Origin: Elysia chlorotica
Lineage: Eukaryota > Mollusca > Gastropoda > Plakobranchidae
DNA length: 64,000 nt
Reading direction: 5' to 3'
NCBI GenBank assembly: GCA_003991915.1
Contig: RQTK01000787.1
Location: forward strand, 49,295 to 113,294
Position numbers and translations under genes: made by a program. How positions within the stretch are numbered: the stretch's first letter is position 1; every line of letters starts with the position of its first letter. The notes beneath the pieces are model-generated. The model did not search any database. It had not been told where the DNA came from and saw only the letters and a program-made list of their open reading frames with translations. Below, in pieces: positions 30,013 to 42,424 of this stretch.

Positions 30013-32029
30013 CTATTAGACTGTGCAGGGTGCATTTATTATTGTTCCAGCTTTACCGCCCAAACCGGTAAATGTGGCATATATTGAGATATCTAACTTG
30101 AACGTCGTATGTTGTGCCAGAAAGTTTTGTTTAGCTTGTTTACGTCTGTACAACACAGCACCCGCTCGTCCGAATATTTTGCAGTCGCTATCTGTGTTGT
30201 AAGTATTGCCAACTGATATTTGTTTCTGTAAAGACCTTTCACGGTGGTTCAAACGCTAGCAGATTTGATGGGAACACTGCTTTTTTCCCTGACTATCTGG
30301 TGGTTATCTATATTTGGCTATAAACTAGGCTCATTCCCATGAAAAAACGATTACTGACCTTGAAATATAAAAATTATTTAGAAAAACAACACATAAAACA
30401 ACCTTATAACTTAGCAAGGACCTGGAATGTCAAAATCATATTATGCATTATGGTTCAGACACGGTCTATTATCTCCCATACGTAAAACGCATCGTACTTC
30501 TTGCTTCAAAGTCACATACTGTTTTCATTTAAAACGCAGTTTGGGTATCCAATCAATCATTCATCAGTTCCTTTTCAAGTTAAGTTTTTTCTGCGTCCTG
30601 TCAAAACCTGATGTAAAACTGAAAGACACGTGTTTTTTTTCTGATTTTCCAAACGTGGGCAGTGCTGCTGTCAAAGATGATTTTTTTTAATTGTAGGCCA
30701 GGTCACGGTCGATTAATATCTTTAATGCACACATGTCTTTAAACTAGAAGTTCTTGACTTTTCCTTTGATCTTATATAGTCGCTGCGTTAAAAAGAAGTT
30801 ATTGACAAAGCAAGGTTTACGCTTTTAAAAGTACCTGGCTAACCCTTCGTCGTAGGGGAAGCACCGAATCAGACAACATGCTATGCCAGATTCGCCAAAC
30901 ATCTGTGATAAATTAGCGAGTCAGGTAAAACATGCGTGAAAAAATGGACCAGGTGGTCAGTTTCTATGTCTAGGTTTATTCTAGGATTTCAACTTGTTCC
31001 CAAGATTTTTTATGAATCTTTTAATGAGCACGATGGGAGGAGTCTATAAGCTTATTAATTCTTTTTTAAGGAACTGCGCCCTAAAAGTGCTTGAAAATTT
31101 TCACAATTACAGTCTAGTTAGCAACAAAAAAAAAGCAAAAAAAAAAAAAAAATTACTCATACGTGCATTATTTTAAACGATGCTAAAAAAGTTTTGTTTT
31201 TTTGTTGTTGTTTGTTGTTGTTTTGTGTTTGTTTTTTTTTTGTTTTTGATTTTTTTACTGCTGTGGTATTTTTTGTAATAATATTATTTATCATGATTCG
31301 TAAAAATTAACATTCGATTACATACACAACGTAAGTTATATTGTTTCGTTCATACTTTGTTGTAAAATATTGTGTATGAATGTGTTTTGAACGATAATTT
31401 CCTTATGACTATACATTGAGTGTCAAAGATTTGTAAACCAACATCTCCAGATAATAGGATCTATTGATCCAATGAATTACAAAAAAACGTTGGTTAGAAG
31501 GGTCGCAAGACATAAGTACTTAAAGTTGAACAATATCAGACCTTTTTCCGGTTCCGGTTTTCCCGCATTTCCGGTTTTGTAAGCATCAGAAAAAACTCTG
31601 CTTTTCAAAGTTGTAAAGCAAAAATTTGAGGCCAAAAGATAAAATATAAATCCGATGTTTTACAAGGAATAGACAAAAATATTTACTTTGAGGCAAATTT
31701 TCCTAATTCGAGAATATAACATTCATAGGCCCATGTTTCTCCGAATTTTGTGTGTGTACTTTAGGAAAAAGCGTTGCAACAACATATACAGTCAGAAGAT
31801 CGGTTTAGAAGAGTTCATATGTACGCTTATATCTAAGCCCAAGTCGAGAAAATCGAGTATGCTCGATATAGGTCTAGGGAATGACATGTGAACGGTTTTT
31901 GGCTAGTACTTAATCTTAAAGCATATGTTTTCATATTTTTTATTTCTATTTTCATCACATGCTTCCACCCCTGTCTGATGATTGGACCAGTTTTGTTATA
32001 ATGTAACCTGTTGCAAGATATATATCATG

Positions 32030-32130
32030 GTACCGCCGAACTGTCTCTATATGACAGCACGTAAATTGTCAGAGGGTTAATCTTAGGAGCTGTCCACAAT
32101 GTAGTCTTCAACAATAGAGTTTGCGATGTA
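32030..32130 (+). mobile_element. SINE 3' fragment
   Basis: ATATGACAGCACGTAAATTGTCAGAGGGTTAATCTTAGGAGCTGTCCACAATGTAG matches the last third of the family body. Confidence 0.6.
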
Positions 32131-32273
32131 CACTAATCAACAAACAAAAAGGCCAACATAAAAAATTGCACTTAAGTGCCCCTCCCCCTTCTCTTTCCCA
32201 ACACATACATTAATTGGATCCTTCCATTTCTTCCTTGAATTGAATCTCTGTGATCATGCAGCCAGACGGGGTC

Positions 32274-32608
<335 letters not shown>

Positions 32609-32609
<1 letters not shown>

Positions 32610-32665
32610 AATAAAGAGCTGACGTTGGACGTTAATAAGCCCAACTCAATTTAACATCAACCAAT
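32609..32665 (+). mobile_element. SINE 3' tail fragment
   Basis: GAGCTGACGTTGGACGTTAATAAGCCCAACTCAA is the 3' terminus of the SINE family. It directly follows an AG tract. Confidence 0.65.
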
Positions 32666-32687
32666 CAATCAATCTCTTCCTCCCTAC

Positions 32688-32691
<4 letters not shown>

Positions 32692-32770
<79 letters not shown>

Positions 32771-32775
32771 TCTCT

Positions 32776-32846
<71 letters not shown>

Positions 32847-32955
32847 TTAACGTCTCCTAGGTTCCCCTGAGGGATCTTATACGGCGATCCGACCCTAGTG
32901 ACCTCTGGTTCCATCAGCATCTCCTGTCAGTCGGTCAGTCTGACCCTAGTGACCG
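32692..32955. repeat. (TC)n tract and flanking repeat element
   Basis: A TC run of about 150 bases (32692-32842) is followed by TGAGTTTAACGTCTCCTAGGTTCCCCTGAGGGATCTTATA. A related sequence follows another TC-rich tract at 34321, so this looks like a second interspersed family. GGTTCCATCAGCATCTCCTGTCAG near 32905 is related to the 32.3 kb duplication. Confidence 0.7.
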
Positions 32956-34019
32956 CTGGTCTGTCTTATCACCACACGCAAACTGGACATGGAGCTACTG
33001 TTACAATGAAGGTCTTGCGAAAAGAGGGTCTATTGTGAAAACGAAAACGATGGGTAAGAGAATCGTCAAAGGCGTTTATGATCCAATCACAGCTCTATCC
33101 GGGACTTATGCAGCCAGTGAACGACCAGGAAACTCCGTGTCACAAGGGTGTGATTATGTTTTCCGCTGTCTTGCGTGTGGTCCGCAAAGACTGTAATTCT
33201 TTGCGGTAACGTGCGCTGTTTCTAGCGTAACGTTATTCTCGACTTTGTAGATAGACGCTTGAAGCATGTTAGCAGATTATCTAGAAGTACATCTTGACTT
33301 AACGTGTACATGTATAATATTGAATGACTTCGATGATTACTACATGAAGAACATTAAATGTCTGTTAAAAACAAAGGAGCAGTTATCAAACAAATAAAAA
33401 AGCAGAAAGAATCTTAGGCAATCTTGACATTGTCTATAACAATGGGAAGTGAGTAACTGTAGTCATAATTTTCATAACAGAAACACATGGGGTTTATTTT
33501 AATAAATCCTAGGTGTGTCTTCTTTTTAAACCCACAACCCTACCTCAACCACCACCGAAACAATTGAACTCTTTCTTACTTCTCGGCCTATAGTTGCATT
33601 ATTACATGAATTTATCCTAATGGTTATTTTTTCAGTGGGAAAAAACGTGTGCTCCCTTAGTTGTTATATTTTTATTACCCAACAAGTTGTTATACAGAAC
33701 CGACGGCGTTCATACTGGCTGATTTTTTTACATAGAAATTGTTGTTTAAACCAGGATTTGTCTCGCTACATTGACCACTGCTTTCAGTTCCCCAAATGCA
33801 GAACCAGGGGCGAAAAAAAAATCCCTTTGATCTGTTTACTTTCACCTGAGACCATAGTGTTTAGTCGCTCAGAAACCCAGGCCTGCCTGGTCTCGCAGTC
33901 TGTCGTGATTAATTATAATCTGGAAGATGCTCCTGGGGGTGGTAAGTTCACTGTGTTACTACATGAACAAGCTTAGGCCACCGACTTAGAGAGCTTCTAC
34001 ATGTTTCTCAATTTCTGTT

Positions 34020-34131
34020 TTCCTTTTTCTCTCCGCTCTCTCTCAGTCTTTCTCTGTCTCTCTCTGTCTCTCCCTGTCTCTCTCTTTCTCTCTCTCTGCG
34101 TCTCTCTGTCTCTGTGCTTCTCTGTCTATTA

Positions 34132-34206
<75 letters not shown>

Positions 34207-34380
34207 AATATCTGTATCTCTGACTCTCTCTCCCTCTCTCGTCCGCTGTCTGTCTCTCGCTCCATTCCTCTCTCTTTCTCTCTCTCCCCTCTCTCTCTCT
34301 CAGTCTCCCTCCCTCCCTCCCTGAGTATAACGTCCCCTAAGTTTTCCTTGAGAATCCTATATTAGGCGATTAAACTAAAG
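34020..34380. repeat. TC-rich / (TATC)n tract with flanking element
   Basis: The TATC array is 34131-34206, with imperfect TC on both sides. From 34321, CTGAGTATAACGTCCCCTAAGTTTTCCTTGAGAATCCTATA is a diverged relative of 32841-32880. Confidence 0.85.
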
Positions 34381-35689
34381 CCTGCCTTCAAAGTCGAAGG
34401 TCTAAACTTGTATCAGCGTTGTACTTAGTGCCCTTGATTAAACTTGAAGTCGGTTCATTTGTCTGCTCTATCTCTGATCTGGGTTCACGCCCTCTTTGAA
34501 CGATGGGTAAAGATTTAACGGGCCAGACGTGATTTGTCTGCAGCAGCAGCTGCTGGGATAGATGGGGGTCTAAGAGACTAAGCTCTTGGCATTGAGCCTG
34601 GAGAATAATTATCTTCCCTAGGGGTGAGCGATGGGAGATTTAATAGGGTCATTAAAATCAGGAATGAGGATTTTCCACTCAGTTGGCGGTTGTTGATACA
34701 CTCTTGTATTTTAAGTGAAGTTATTTTTTTAACAATTGTTTTTGTTGCTTTTCTGTTAGTATAAGTTTGTTCATAGTTTTTTGTTGTTATTGATGCTGCT
34801 GCTGTTGTCGTTGTTGTTTCTGCTCTTGTTTGTTGCTGTTTTTATTGTTTATTATTAACGAAAACACATTTTTACGTTTGTTATAATCTTCGAAAATACC
34901 CTATTTAGCGGCCATTCAAATATTATCTTACATTTAGTTTGGAAATCTTTGACTCTCCGCCTCCCCCCCCCCTCCCAAAAAAAAATCCAACCTTTATTAC
35001 TCTTTCTTTTTTGCCATCTGTCAACAATAATCTTACAACAACCAATGCCGTCCCTCCCCCCCCCTCCCCAAACACACCCTCTGAGGTGTGTACGATTATG
35101 ATTGAATGGCTCCATAATAATTTGAACGGCCTTGTATATCATGTGGTGTTCTTGTGCTTCTATGAATGTTAAAGCTTCTCGTCTTGGAGGATATGTCCGT
35201 ATCGTTTATTTTTTCTGAAAGAAGACGAACTAATTTTTCTACTTGGGCGTTTAGGAAGATATAACAGTATGAATTTTTATATTGAGAAAGATTTTGTTTG
35301 GATTCTAGTAGAGAACGTCTTTGGCAGACAATTCGATTTATACTTGACCACAAAGCAGTTGTAGGACTGCTGAAAAAGTAATTATCAGCTGCTTAGGTTA
35401 TGAGAAACATAATGCAAACTTTGTGGTAAATTCCATTCATAACCAACGAAAGCAACAATAAATAATTTTATTGTGGGAATAATCTTTTGTTTCCTTTTGT
35501 TGTTGTTTTCCTTTTTGGCTAAAATTAAAATGTATAATATTTGATGGAATGCAAAAAGTATAAACTTTCGGGAAACACGTCAACTTAAAATAATTAGTGA
35601 CAGGGGTAACTTAAATTAAATCCATAAACCTCTTTATCTTGACAGAAATGTAACAGCTACCGGACAAGCCAAGATAAACAATTTCAATA

Positions 35690-36035
35690 TGACCTAAAAA
35701 CCCAAAGTTGGATCGGATTTCCCGGCTGACGTTTTGGACCGTCTGAAATTTCGGAATCTGATCCATGACAGCAGCATGCATTTGGTCTAGTCTTCCAGAA
35801 CCCTGGTCTTGTCAGAACTGTACCAAACTGACCTGGGGTCACAGGGTGTACCAGCATTAACAGGATTTTCTTTCGAAAGTTCCAGACGTATCCTGCAGGA
35901 AGTTTTGACCGGCAGAGCACTAGTGGTGGTAAAAATCCAGCGAAACTGCCCAGTCTTGCCCACATGTTGAGGAAAGCTCCCTTCCATGTGGTCTTGCCAG
36001 ACCGGACATTGAAATGTTGCAGTCTCCATGTATGT
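35690..36035 (-). other. GC-richer block with unassigned open frames
   Basis: An 80-codon minus-strand frame starting METATFQCPVWQDHMEG (36029-35787) has a varied, protein-like composition and a donor-like CCCAG|GTCAGT. It ends in a stop, and I found no good acceptor. A second overlapping minus frame (35965-35684) and a plus-strand donor-like GGACAG|GTGAGC at 36069 complicate the picture. It could be an exon, an old transposon piece or noncoding. Confidence 0.25.
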
Positions 36036-36174
36036 GGTCAGTTGTCCATAATGATTAATTTTGGACAGGTGAGCAAAGAGCGAAACTTAGTGCTTGGAAA
36101 ATCTATCTTTCACAAAGCAATTTTAACGATATTTAAACCAACTCAACTAAACTTTAAACAGTAAGCTTACTGCA

Positions 36175-37135
36175 CTTCCCCCACATATCTTCTCTGTCTT
36201 TCTTTAGGTTACCTGTTATGTCCCTTTCACTCACAACAAAACTGGAATAGACCAAGCCCTTTATGTGATGTTTGTAAACATTGTTAGTTCTACAGTTTTA
36301 ATAACGACTCACCCGCTTTCCTTTCTTGGTCTTCACTAAAGTAAACTGCTATTTTACTTTCATTCATAAATTAATTGTCAGAAATAACAAACCAAACCTT
36401 TAGGTGATTTCAGGTGATATTTGTAAACTTTCAAAAGTTCTTACTAGACAAAAACAGTGTTGATAAAGACTTACTGCCTTCTCTCCCATTCTCAGTCTTC
36501 CCTCAAGCTACATAACAAAGTACATACCAAGTCCTTAATTGACTTAATGTGATGTTTGTAAACTTTTCAAGTTCTACTTACTAAACAAGGACAGTGTCGA
36601 TAAAGACTCACCCCCCCCTCTCCCTAGACCTTCCATAAAGTAACATGCCAATTTCCTTTCATTCATAAATTAATATACATAAAATAAATAACAAACCAAG
36701 CCCTTATGTGATAATTATTTGTACATTTTTCAAGTAATACTCACTAGACAATAACATCGACAGTATTCATAAAGACTCACTGCCCTCTCTCCCCTTCCCT
36801 CAAGTTACCTGTTATTTTTCACTCATAACAGAGTATTACAAATTCATAAAGATACATAATAGACCGTGTCCTTGATTGACTTAAAGTGATGTTGGTAAAC
36901 GTTTCAAGTTCTACTTACTAGACAAAGACAATGTTGATAAAGAAAAACTAAAATATATTTACCAAGCCTTTAATAAAGCCTGACTCTCTCCTTTCCCCTC
37001 GCTTCACGGTCTTCTTTCAAGTTACAAGCTATTTTTCTCTCACAACAAAATGTCATAAATATGAATAAAAAAGATACAGATGCATACAACGCCAATCTCT
37101 TAAGTGACTTATAACTCTATGAATTAGACAGTGCC
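36175..37135. repeat. Degenerate tandem array, five to six units of 135-220 bp
   Basis: Each unit contains GTGATGTTTGTAAAC (near 36265, 36413, 36549, 36706, 36886), then TTCAAGTTCTACTTACTAGACAAAGACAGTGTTGATAAAGACTCAC, a pyrimidine-rich CCCTCTCTCCC...CTTC stretch and TTCACTCATAACAAA. The last unit, near 37105, is degenerate. Substitutions and indels are scattered, so the array is not newly made. Confidence 0.85.
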
Positions 37136-37159
37136 AGCGCTGAGAAAAACTGGCACTTT

Positions 37160-37198
37160 GCACAAGAATCTCTCTCTCCTCTTTCTCTCTCTCTCTCC

Positions 37199-37267
<69 letters not shown>
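37160..37267. repeat. (TC)n tract
   Basis: Pyrimidine dinucleotide run, nearly pure from 37201. Confidence 0.95.
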
Positions 37268-37271
<4 letters not shown>

Positions 37272-37432
37272 CACTCTAATGAAGATATCGGGACTAGCTA
37301 AATTCAGTTTGTTTCTACCGCACGTCAGCACAGCAACGGCTACGGATATACGGACCATCTATGATAAAAAGGGAATGCGTAGATAAGACAACTTTCACGC
37401 CATTTAAATAAAGGTACTCGCAAGAGTTGACT

Positions 37433-37676
37433 TAAATTGGTTTAACGTCCAACATCAGCACTATATAGGTTATATTGTGGACGGTCCCCAAGACTGGCAT
37501 CTGACAATTTTATGTCCTGCCACACACGAGACAGGACGGAGATACTATGACTCCTGTCTCATCTGGTCACATTACATTGACACCGACCCAACCAGTAGGG
37601 AGCGAAATCGCGGGGGCTCGAAACACGGACCTTTTGCGTCGGAAGCCGACGTTCTACCCCAGGACCACCGCGCCCC
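37433..37676 (-). mobile_element. Near full-length SINE, best preserved head
   Basis: Minus strand, 5' to 3': tRNA-like head (complements of CTACCCCAGGACCACCGCGCC and GGGGGCTCGAAACACGG), the family body, and an end in GTTGGACGTTAAACCAATTT. A GA tract (37677-37735) abuts the head side. Confidence 0.88.

Positions 37677-37735
<59 letters not shown>
37677..37735. repeat. (GA)n tract next to a SINE
   Basis: About 28 repeats directly abutting the tRNA-head end of the SINE at 37433-37676. Confidence 0.95.
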
Positions 37736-37738
<3 letters not shown>

Positions 37739-38134
37739 GAGCGAGTGAGAGGGACAAAGAAAGAGGGCTAGAGCGAGAGCTTGGTGATGCGCCTAAATTA
37801 CAATACAAAACATAGAAAAACAACAAAAATTGAGCTATACAAGAAGGAGAATGCAAAACAACCCTCTCATCTATGCAGGTAATAATGAAATGGCAGAACT
37901 CACACATAAAGGTCATTAAACTCTGAAGTATCTAAAAGCGTGTACGTAGTATAGCCCGAGTAGTCCGTCTATAGAAGAGGAATTCTCAGATTCCTGGTAA
38001 CATAGTCTACCTAATTAAATGGTAATTTATGTGCAAGCTATAGTTGGAATTTTTTGGAGTGTGTAAAGAAGGAAATATAACGACGAAGTTTGCGTGTCAT
38101 ACTGACCTGATAACGTAGAAGGAGGCTTTAGGGT

Positions 38135-39125
38135 AGGTTACTTACTTCAGTAATGCTGTGCTAGAATGTACTTACTTTAGTAATACTGTGCAAGAACGTA
38201 CTTACTTCAGTAATACTGTGCTAGAATGTACTTACTTCAGTAATAATGACGTTGTAGAATGTACTTACTTCAGTAATAATGACGTGCTAGAATGTACTTG
38301 CTTTAGCCATGCTGTGCTAGAAGGTACTATTTCAGTAACAATGTAAGAAAATAGATAAATTATGTCTGGGATGGATATGAGTTCAACGATAACCTTACAC
38401 CTTTTTGGAACCATTTGACACCCCCAGACCCCCCTTCTTTATCACACAGTCATGTTTTCCGTATCACTATTCCTACAACAGCCAACGATAACCTCTCTCT
38501 AGCATGTAAGTTCATGATAAGACTTAAACTCTTTGTTAAATCTCTAACTTACTTCAGTAATAATGACGTGCTAGAATGTACTTACTTCAGTAATAATGAC
38601 GTGCTAGAATGTACTTACTTCAGTAATAATAACATGCTAGAATTTACTTACTTCAGTAATAATGACGTGCTAGAATGTACTTACTTCAGTAATAATGACG
38701 TTGTAGAATGTAATTACTTCAGTAATAATGACGTGATAGAATGTACTTACTTCAGTAATAATGACGTGCTAGAATGTAAATGCTTCAGTCATAATGTGCT
38801 ACAAGGTACTATTTCAGTAATAATGACGTTTTAGAATGTACTTACTTCAGTAATAATGACGTGCTAGAATGTACTTGCTTCAGTCATAATGTGCTAGAAG
38901 GTACTATTTTAGTAATAATGTCAAAAAGTAGATAAATTATGTCTAGCGATGGATATGAGTTCAACGATAACCTTACACCTTCTTGGAACCATTTGACACC
39001 CCCAGACCCCTCTCCTTTATTACACAGTCATGTTTTCCGTATTACTAGTCCTACAACAGCCAACGATAACCTCTCTCTAGCGTGTAAGTTCATGATAAGA
39101 CTTAAACTCTTTGTTAAATCTCTTT
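38135..39125. repeat. 30/33-bp minisatellite in a higher-order repeat
   Basis: Units of the type TAGAATGTACTTACTTCAG plus TAATAATGACGTGC (33 bp) or TAATACTGTGC (30 bp). Array 1 is about 38135-38340, array 2 about 38540-38915. Each array is followed by a related 210-base spacer (38338-38548 and 38915-39124, about 95% alike by eye), so array plus spacer is itself duplicated. All unit lengths are multiples of three, which keeps an 11-residue peptide repeat open. The spacer frames differ by a one-base indel and their codons are not conserved, so I do not call a gene. Confidence 0.9.
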
Positions 39126-39584
39126 CTCTATTATTTTTTATTTTGGATATCATTTTTACCTCAAAAGAAAGACGTGGTTATTGGCTCCTATGGTATCTAT
39201 TCTATTTCGTAGAAGGATAAAAAAATTAACACAGAAAAATATGTTACGCTTCAGGTTCTTTTTCTTTTTAGCATAGGCAGCTAGATGTATGCAGTTTTTG
39301 GCACCGTGAGCACCGGAAATAGTTAGATATTGATTTTGTCAGGTAAAGCTATAAGTATAGTTAAAAAATGTTTTACACCTTCAGAGCAATTTAAAATCTG
39401 AAACAGGAGACCTTTATGCCACTTTTTCTACGCGGATGTTTTCATTGGGATAGAACAAAAATTCAAAAAACAGCAATACTTGATTTACCGGCAGACGCAT
39501 CTTGCTAATGTGTATTTTTCTTTCTTTTTTATTTTTAAATTATTAAAACAATTGTATTTTGTCTCACGGTTTTATTTTACTAAG

Positions 39585-39604
39585 TGTGTGTGTGTGTGTG
39601 TGTA
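39585..39604. repeat. (GT)n run
   Basis: Short GT dinucleotide run, about ten repeats. Confidence 0.9.
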
Positions 39605-40621
39605 TCTTTTGTTTAACTCTGTATTTCTTAACATTTTTGTTTTGCCATCAAACATACCCGGTGTGTCATATTTCCCATTATAGCACCTGCCAAAGTGTTG
39701 CCAACTAGTAAGAGGAAAAGGCCATCTTAAAGGAGTAATATAGAAGCCATAAAACTTAGATTCGCTTGGTGTAGAGGTTGAAACGGAAATTCTCTTGTTA
39801 AATATTGAGTAGTTTATTTATACCATTACATTATTGCTCTCTCTCCCACTCTCTCTCGCCCTTTCTCTCTTTTTCTCTTGCCCCCTCTCCATCTTTCTCT
39901 CCGTCTCTCTCCTATCTCTGTATGTCTCTTTGTCTGTTTCTATCTCTCTGTCTCTATGACGGATCTCATACCGTTTGTTTCTGAGCGAGTATCTCCTTGA
40001 GTGCACTGCGTTTTTGTTTATTTTGTTTTGTTTTGTTTTTTTTTTGGTTTCCTTCAGAAAAATGGCTTAATTACTTCTGACACATCAAAAGGAAACAGTA
40101 CTAATCAGGACTTTTTCCCCTTACACCGCTCGAGATAGAAAAGACGCGTTTTTTGGCATGCATTTGTTTTCTTGAAGGAGGGAGTTAGACAAGGAGTTAA
40201 ACATACAGGTATCCAGAAATAGGTGAATAAACGAAAAGATAGAAGGATATAAATATAACAGTGACATAGCAGGGTAATACATGTACAGATTTACAGAGAA
40301 ATATTCGAATGGAAAGAAGCAAGAAGAACAGAGCTTGAGTGAAGAGTAGGGTAGACAAACATACTGATATAGTTCATGAAGGAGAACATTAAAGATATAG
40401 TTCTCATTTTGAACTGAAAGAAATGTCGAGGTGCGGGAGGAGGAGGAGGGGGAGGGCGTGAAGATAAAGAACTCTAAGGAGGTTGAGTAAACAGGGCAAT
40501 CCCAAGTTAACAACAACAACATTCTAGAATATCAAGTGACTGTAACTGTTCTTAGTTCAGTTCACAGAGAAGCAAACCAGGTAACCTTGAGTGTCTAGTT
40601 CTGTTTGCTTTTCATAAAGTG

Positions 40622-40667
<46 letters not shown>

Positions 40668-40720
40668 TAGAGAGAGAAAAAAAGAAAGAGATAAAGAGAG
40701 AGAGAGCGAGAGAGTGTGTG
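40622..40720. repeat. (GA)n tract
   Basis: Pure GA from about 40624 to 40662, then imperfect. Confidence 0.93.
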
Positions 40721-41993
40721 AGACAAAGAATAGATTTAAAAAAAAACAACAGGAAATTACACGATTTATCACGTTTACTACACGTCTGTAAGCCACAAGA
40801 GAGTGTTTTCTGTCAGCGGTTTTGTTTATCGCAACTTTATTATCGTATCCGTGGAGTTCTCTTTTCCTTAAACAAAAAAATAGAAATTAAGTCTCGCAAA
40901 AATATGATTTTTTTTAAATTTCCTTGAATGCGTTGATCTAGCGTAAATAAGAACTCAAGAATTATCAATTTTTTTGCTGCTGTCAATGTTTCTAGCAGCG
41001 TTTAAAATTAGATGGATCACAAAAAGAAAATGTAGCAAACGTCGAGGAAAAAAAGTTTCGTCATATATCAGTATATTTTTAATACGAATAAGCATGTGTG
41101 TATATCCGCAAAGTATCCATTGAGCAGTCACGTGGGCATTGCTGTGGCTTTTTATGTTCTTGTTTACAACTTATCCTTGCATCTGCAATCATGATAAGGA
41201 GCAAGATATAATAATCACTAACTCAGTTGTATATTGTCCTACCTTTTCTAATTACTCCACATGTATAGTATTTTTAAAATTAGATTAGGTATTACGTGTG
41301 CTGACATTAAAAAAGAACATATCTGCTGTTTATTTTTTTTTGTAAAACAATTATAAGACGTGAACATGTTTTATTACCTGAACAGAAAAAAAATAATATG
41401 TGCAGAGAAAAATAATACCGTTATAAAAAATATGTTGGTTAAAATATGTAAAAATCCGAAGGTTAAGCGTGCGGTTTTATAGAATCCCTAACACAGTCGC
41501 TTCCACAGGATATGAAGTTTCGGTGAAGCCCAAACACGATATTCAAGTCATCCAAATGATGTACACGTTAAAGACAAAACAATATAATCCTTTCCGTGGC
41601 AGCAAATTAAAAACGCTTTCAAGGTTGATATTTTCCCCAATCCATACTATAAGTTCGACGCGCATGAGATAAATACCTACCCTATCCCTTTTCTATATTA
41701 TTTTAATAACAATACTTAAGATTCCCGAAACTCGCCGCAATATTGTGCAAATATTTGTGCAAATTATTTCGGAAAGAAAATGGATGCTCTTTGTACACTT
41801 CCAGAGGGCTATTTTTGCTTCTGCAAAATTTCATATCCTGTGGTCCGTTCTGTCCACCGTGATTTCTACGTTTCATTGTGCTTTTATCAATAGCGCAAAT
41901 GGTGCTGATAATAAGTTGTTTAATGTGACTCCCAAATGTAAACATTAATGGCGATGATGTCTCGATTGGATTGAAACAAGGCTGAGAACTTAC

Positions 41994-42424
41994 CGTCAAA
42001 AGCAAAGCAATTTTCAGTGGGCAGGACGTGGCACCTGACGGGCCAAGATGCGTGTGGAAGTTCTGCAATGAGAGACCCCCTGCTCTGTCTTCGGGCTTCT
42101 TCGCATGTAGTTCTGCAAGGAAGCGGGACTTTCTTTGACTTCACGTTAAACCTTGACGCCGAAGGGCAGGGTGGGATGAGAACACTGCACAAGAAGCTGG
42201 TCACAAGTTTGTTGGTGGAGCCCAGCTTACCGAGCACATCCCGAAGCGTCTCCGAAGCGTTGGTTTGAGAGTATTCCCCGAACACATTGGGCATTTGAAC
42301 ACTACTGTAAAACGTTGAGCATTTGGGAACGTGGACTGGAGTGCATTTTGATTTGGTTGGATTTGGAAGAACGTCTGTGGTCTTTGGAAAGGGATGCTGC
42401 CAGATAAGATATCGACGATGACTG
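41994..42424 (-). CDS. Frizzled-type cysteine-rich domain exon (partial gene)
   Basis: The minus-strand frame gives a Frizzled/FZ CRD: KCTPVHVPKC, YSSVQMPNVFGEYSQ, LVTSFLCSVLIPPCP, VPLPCRTTCEEAR, WPVRCHVLPTENC. These are the standard CRD landmarks in order (CxPxxxxxC, MPN, FLCS, PxC, PCRxxCExAR, WPxxxxC). Such domains bind Wnt ligands or lipids and occur in Frizzled receptors, secreted Frizzled-related proteins and multidomain proteins. The exon ends at a strong donor, GACG|GTAAGT (phase 1). Its left side may be an acceptor, CCCCGCTGTTTCAG ending at 42425, after a good pyrimidine tract; the frame stays open to about 42505. Eight of the ten usual cysteines are present. The two missing ones correspond to C3 and C8 (Thr and Ser here), which pair in known CRDs. 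No seven-pass or netrin module is seen; the exons at 20.8-18.6 kb fit in phase. Receptor versus secreted protein is open. Confidence 0.8.

Noticed and set aside
33620..33976. 118-codon plus-strand frame
   Set aside because: No ATG-proximal signal, domain or splice support; unremarkable composition for AT-rich sequence.
38415..38834. Gene for an 11-residue repeat protein
   Set aside because: The two spacer copies differ by a frame-shifting base and by amino-acid-changing substitutions, and no signal peptide, splice sites or start context support it.
38135..38915. CRISPR-like array
   Set aside because: Units are contiguous variants with no unique spacers, in an animal genome; it is a minisatellite.
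41703..41900. Minus-strand frame after the CRD donor as a continuation of the CRD exon
   Set aside because: The strong GTAAGT donor at 41993 ends the exon. The frame beyond has no CRD, netrin or membrane features and no clear acceptor.
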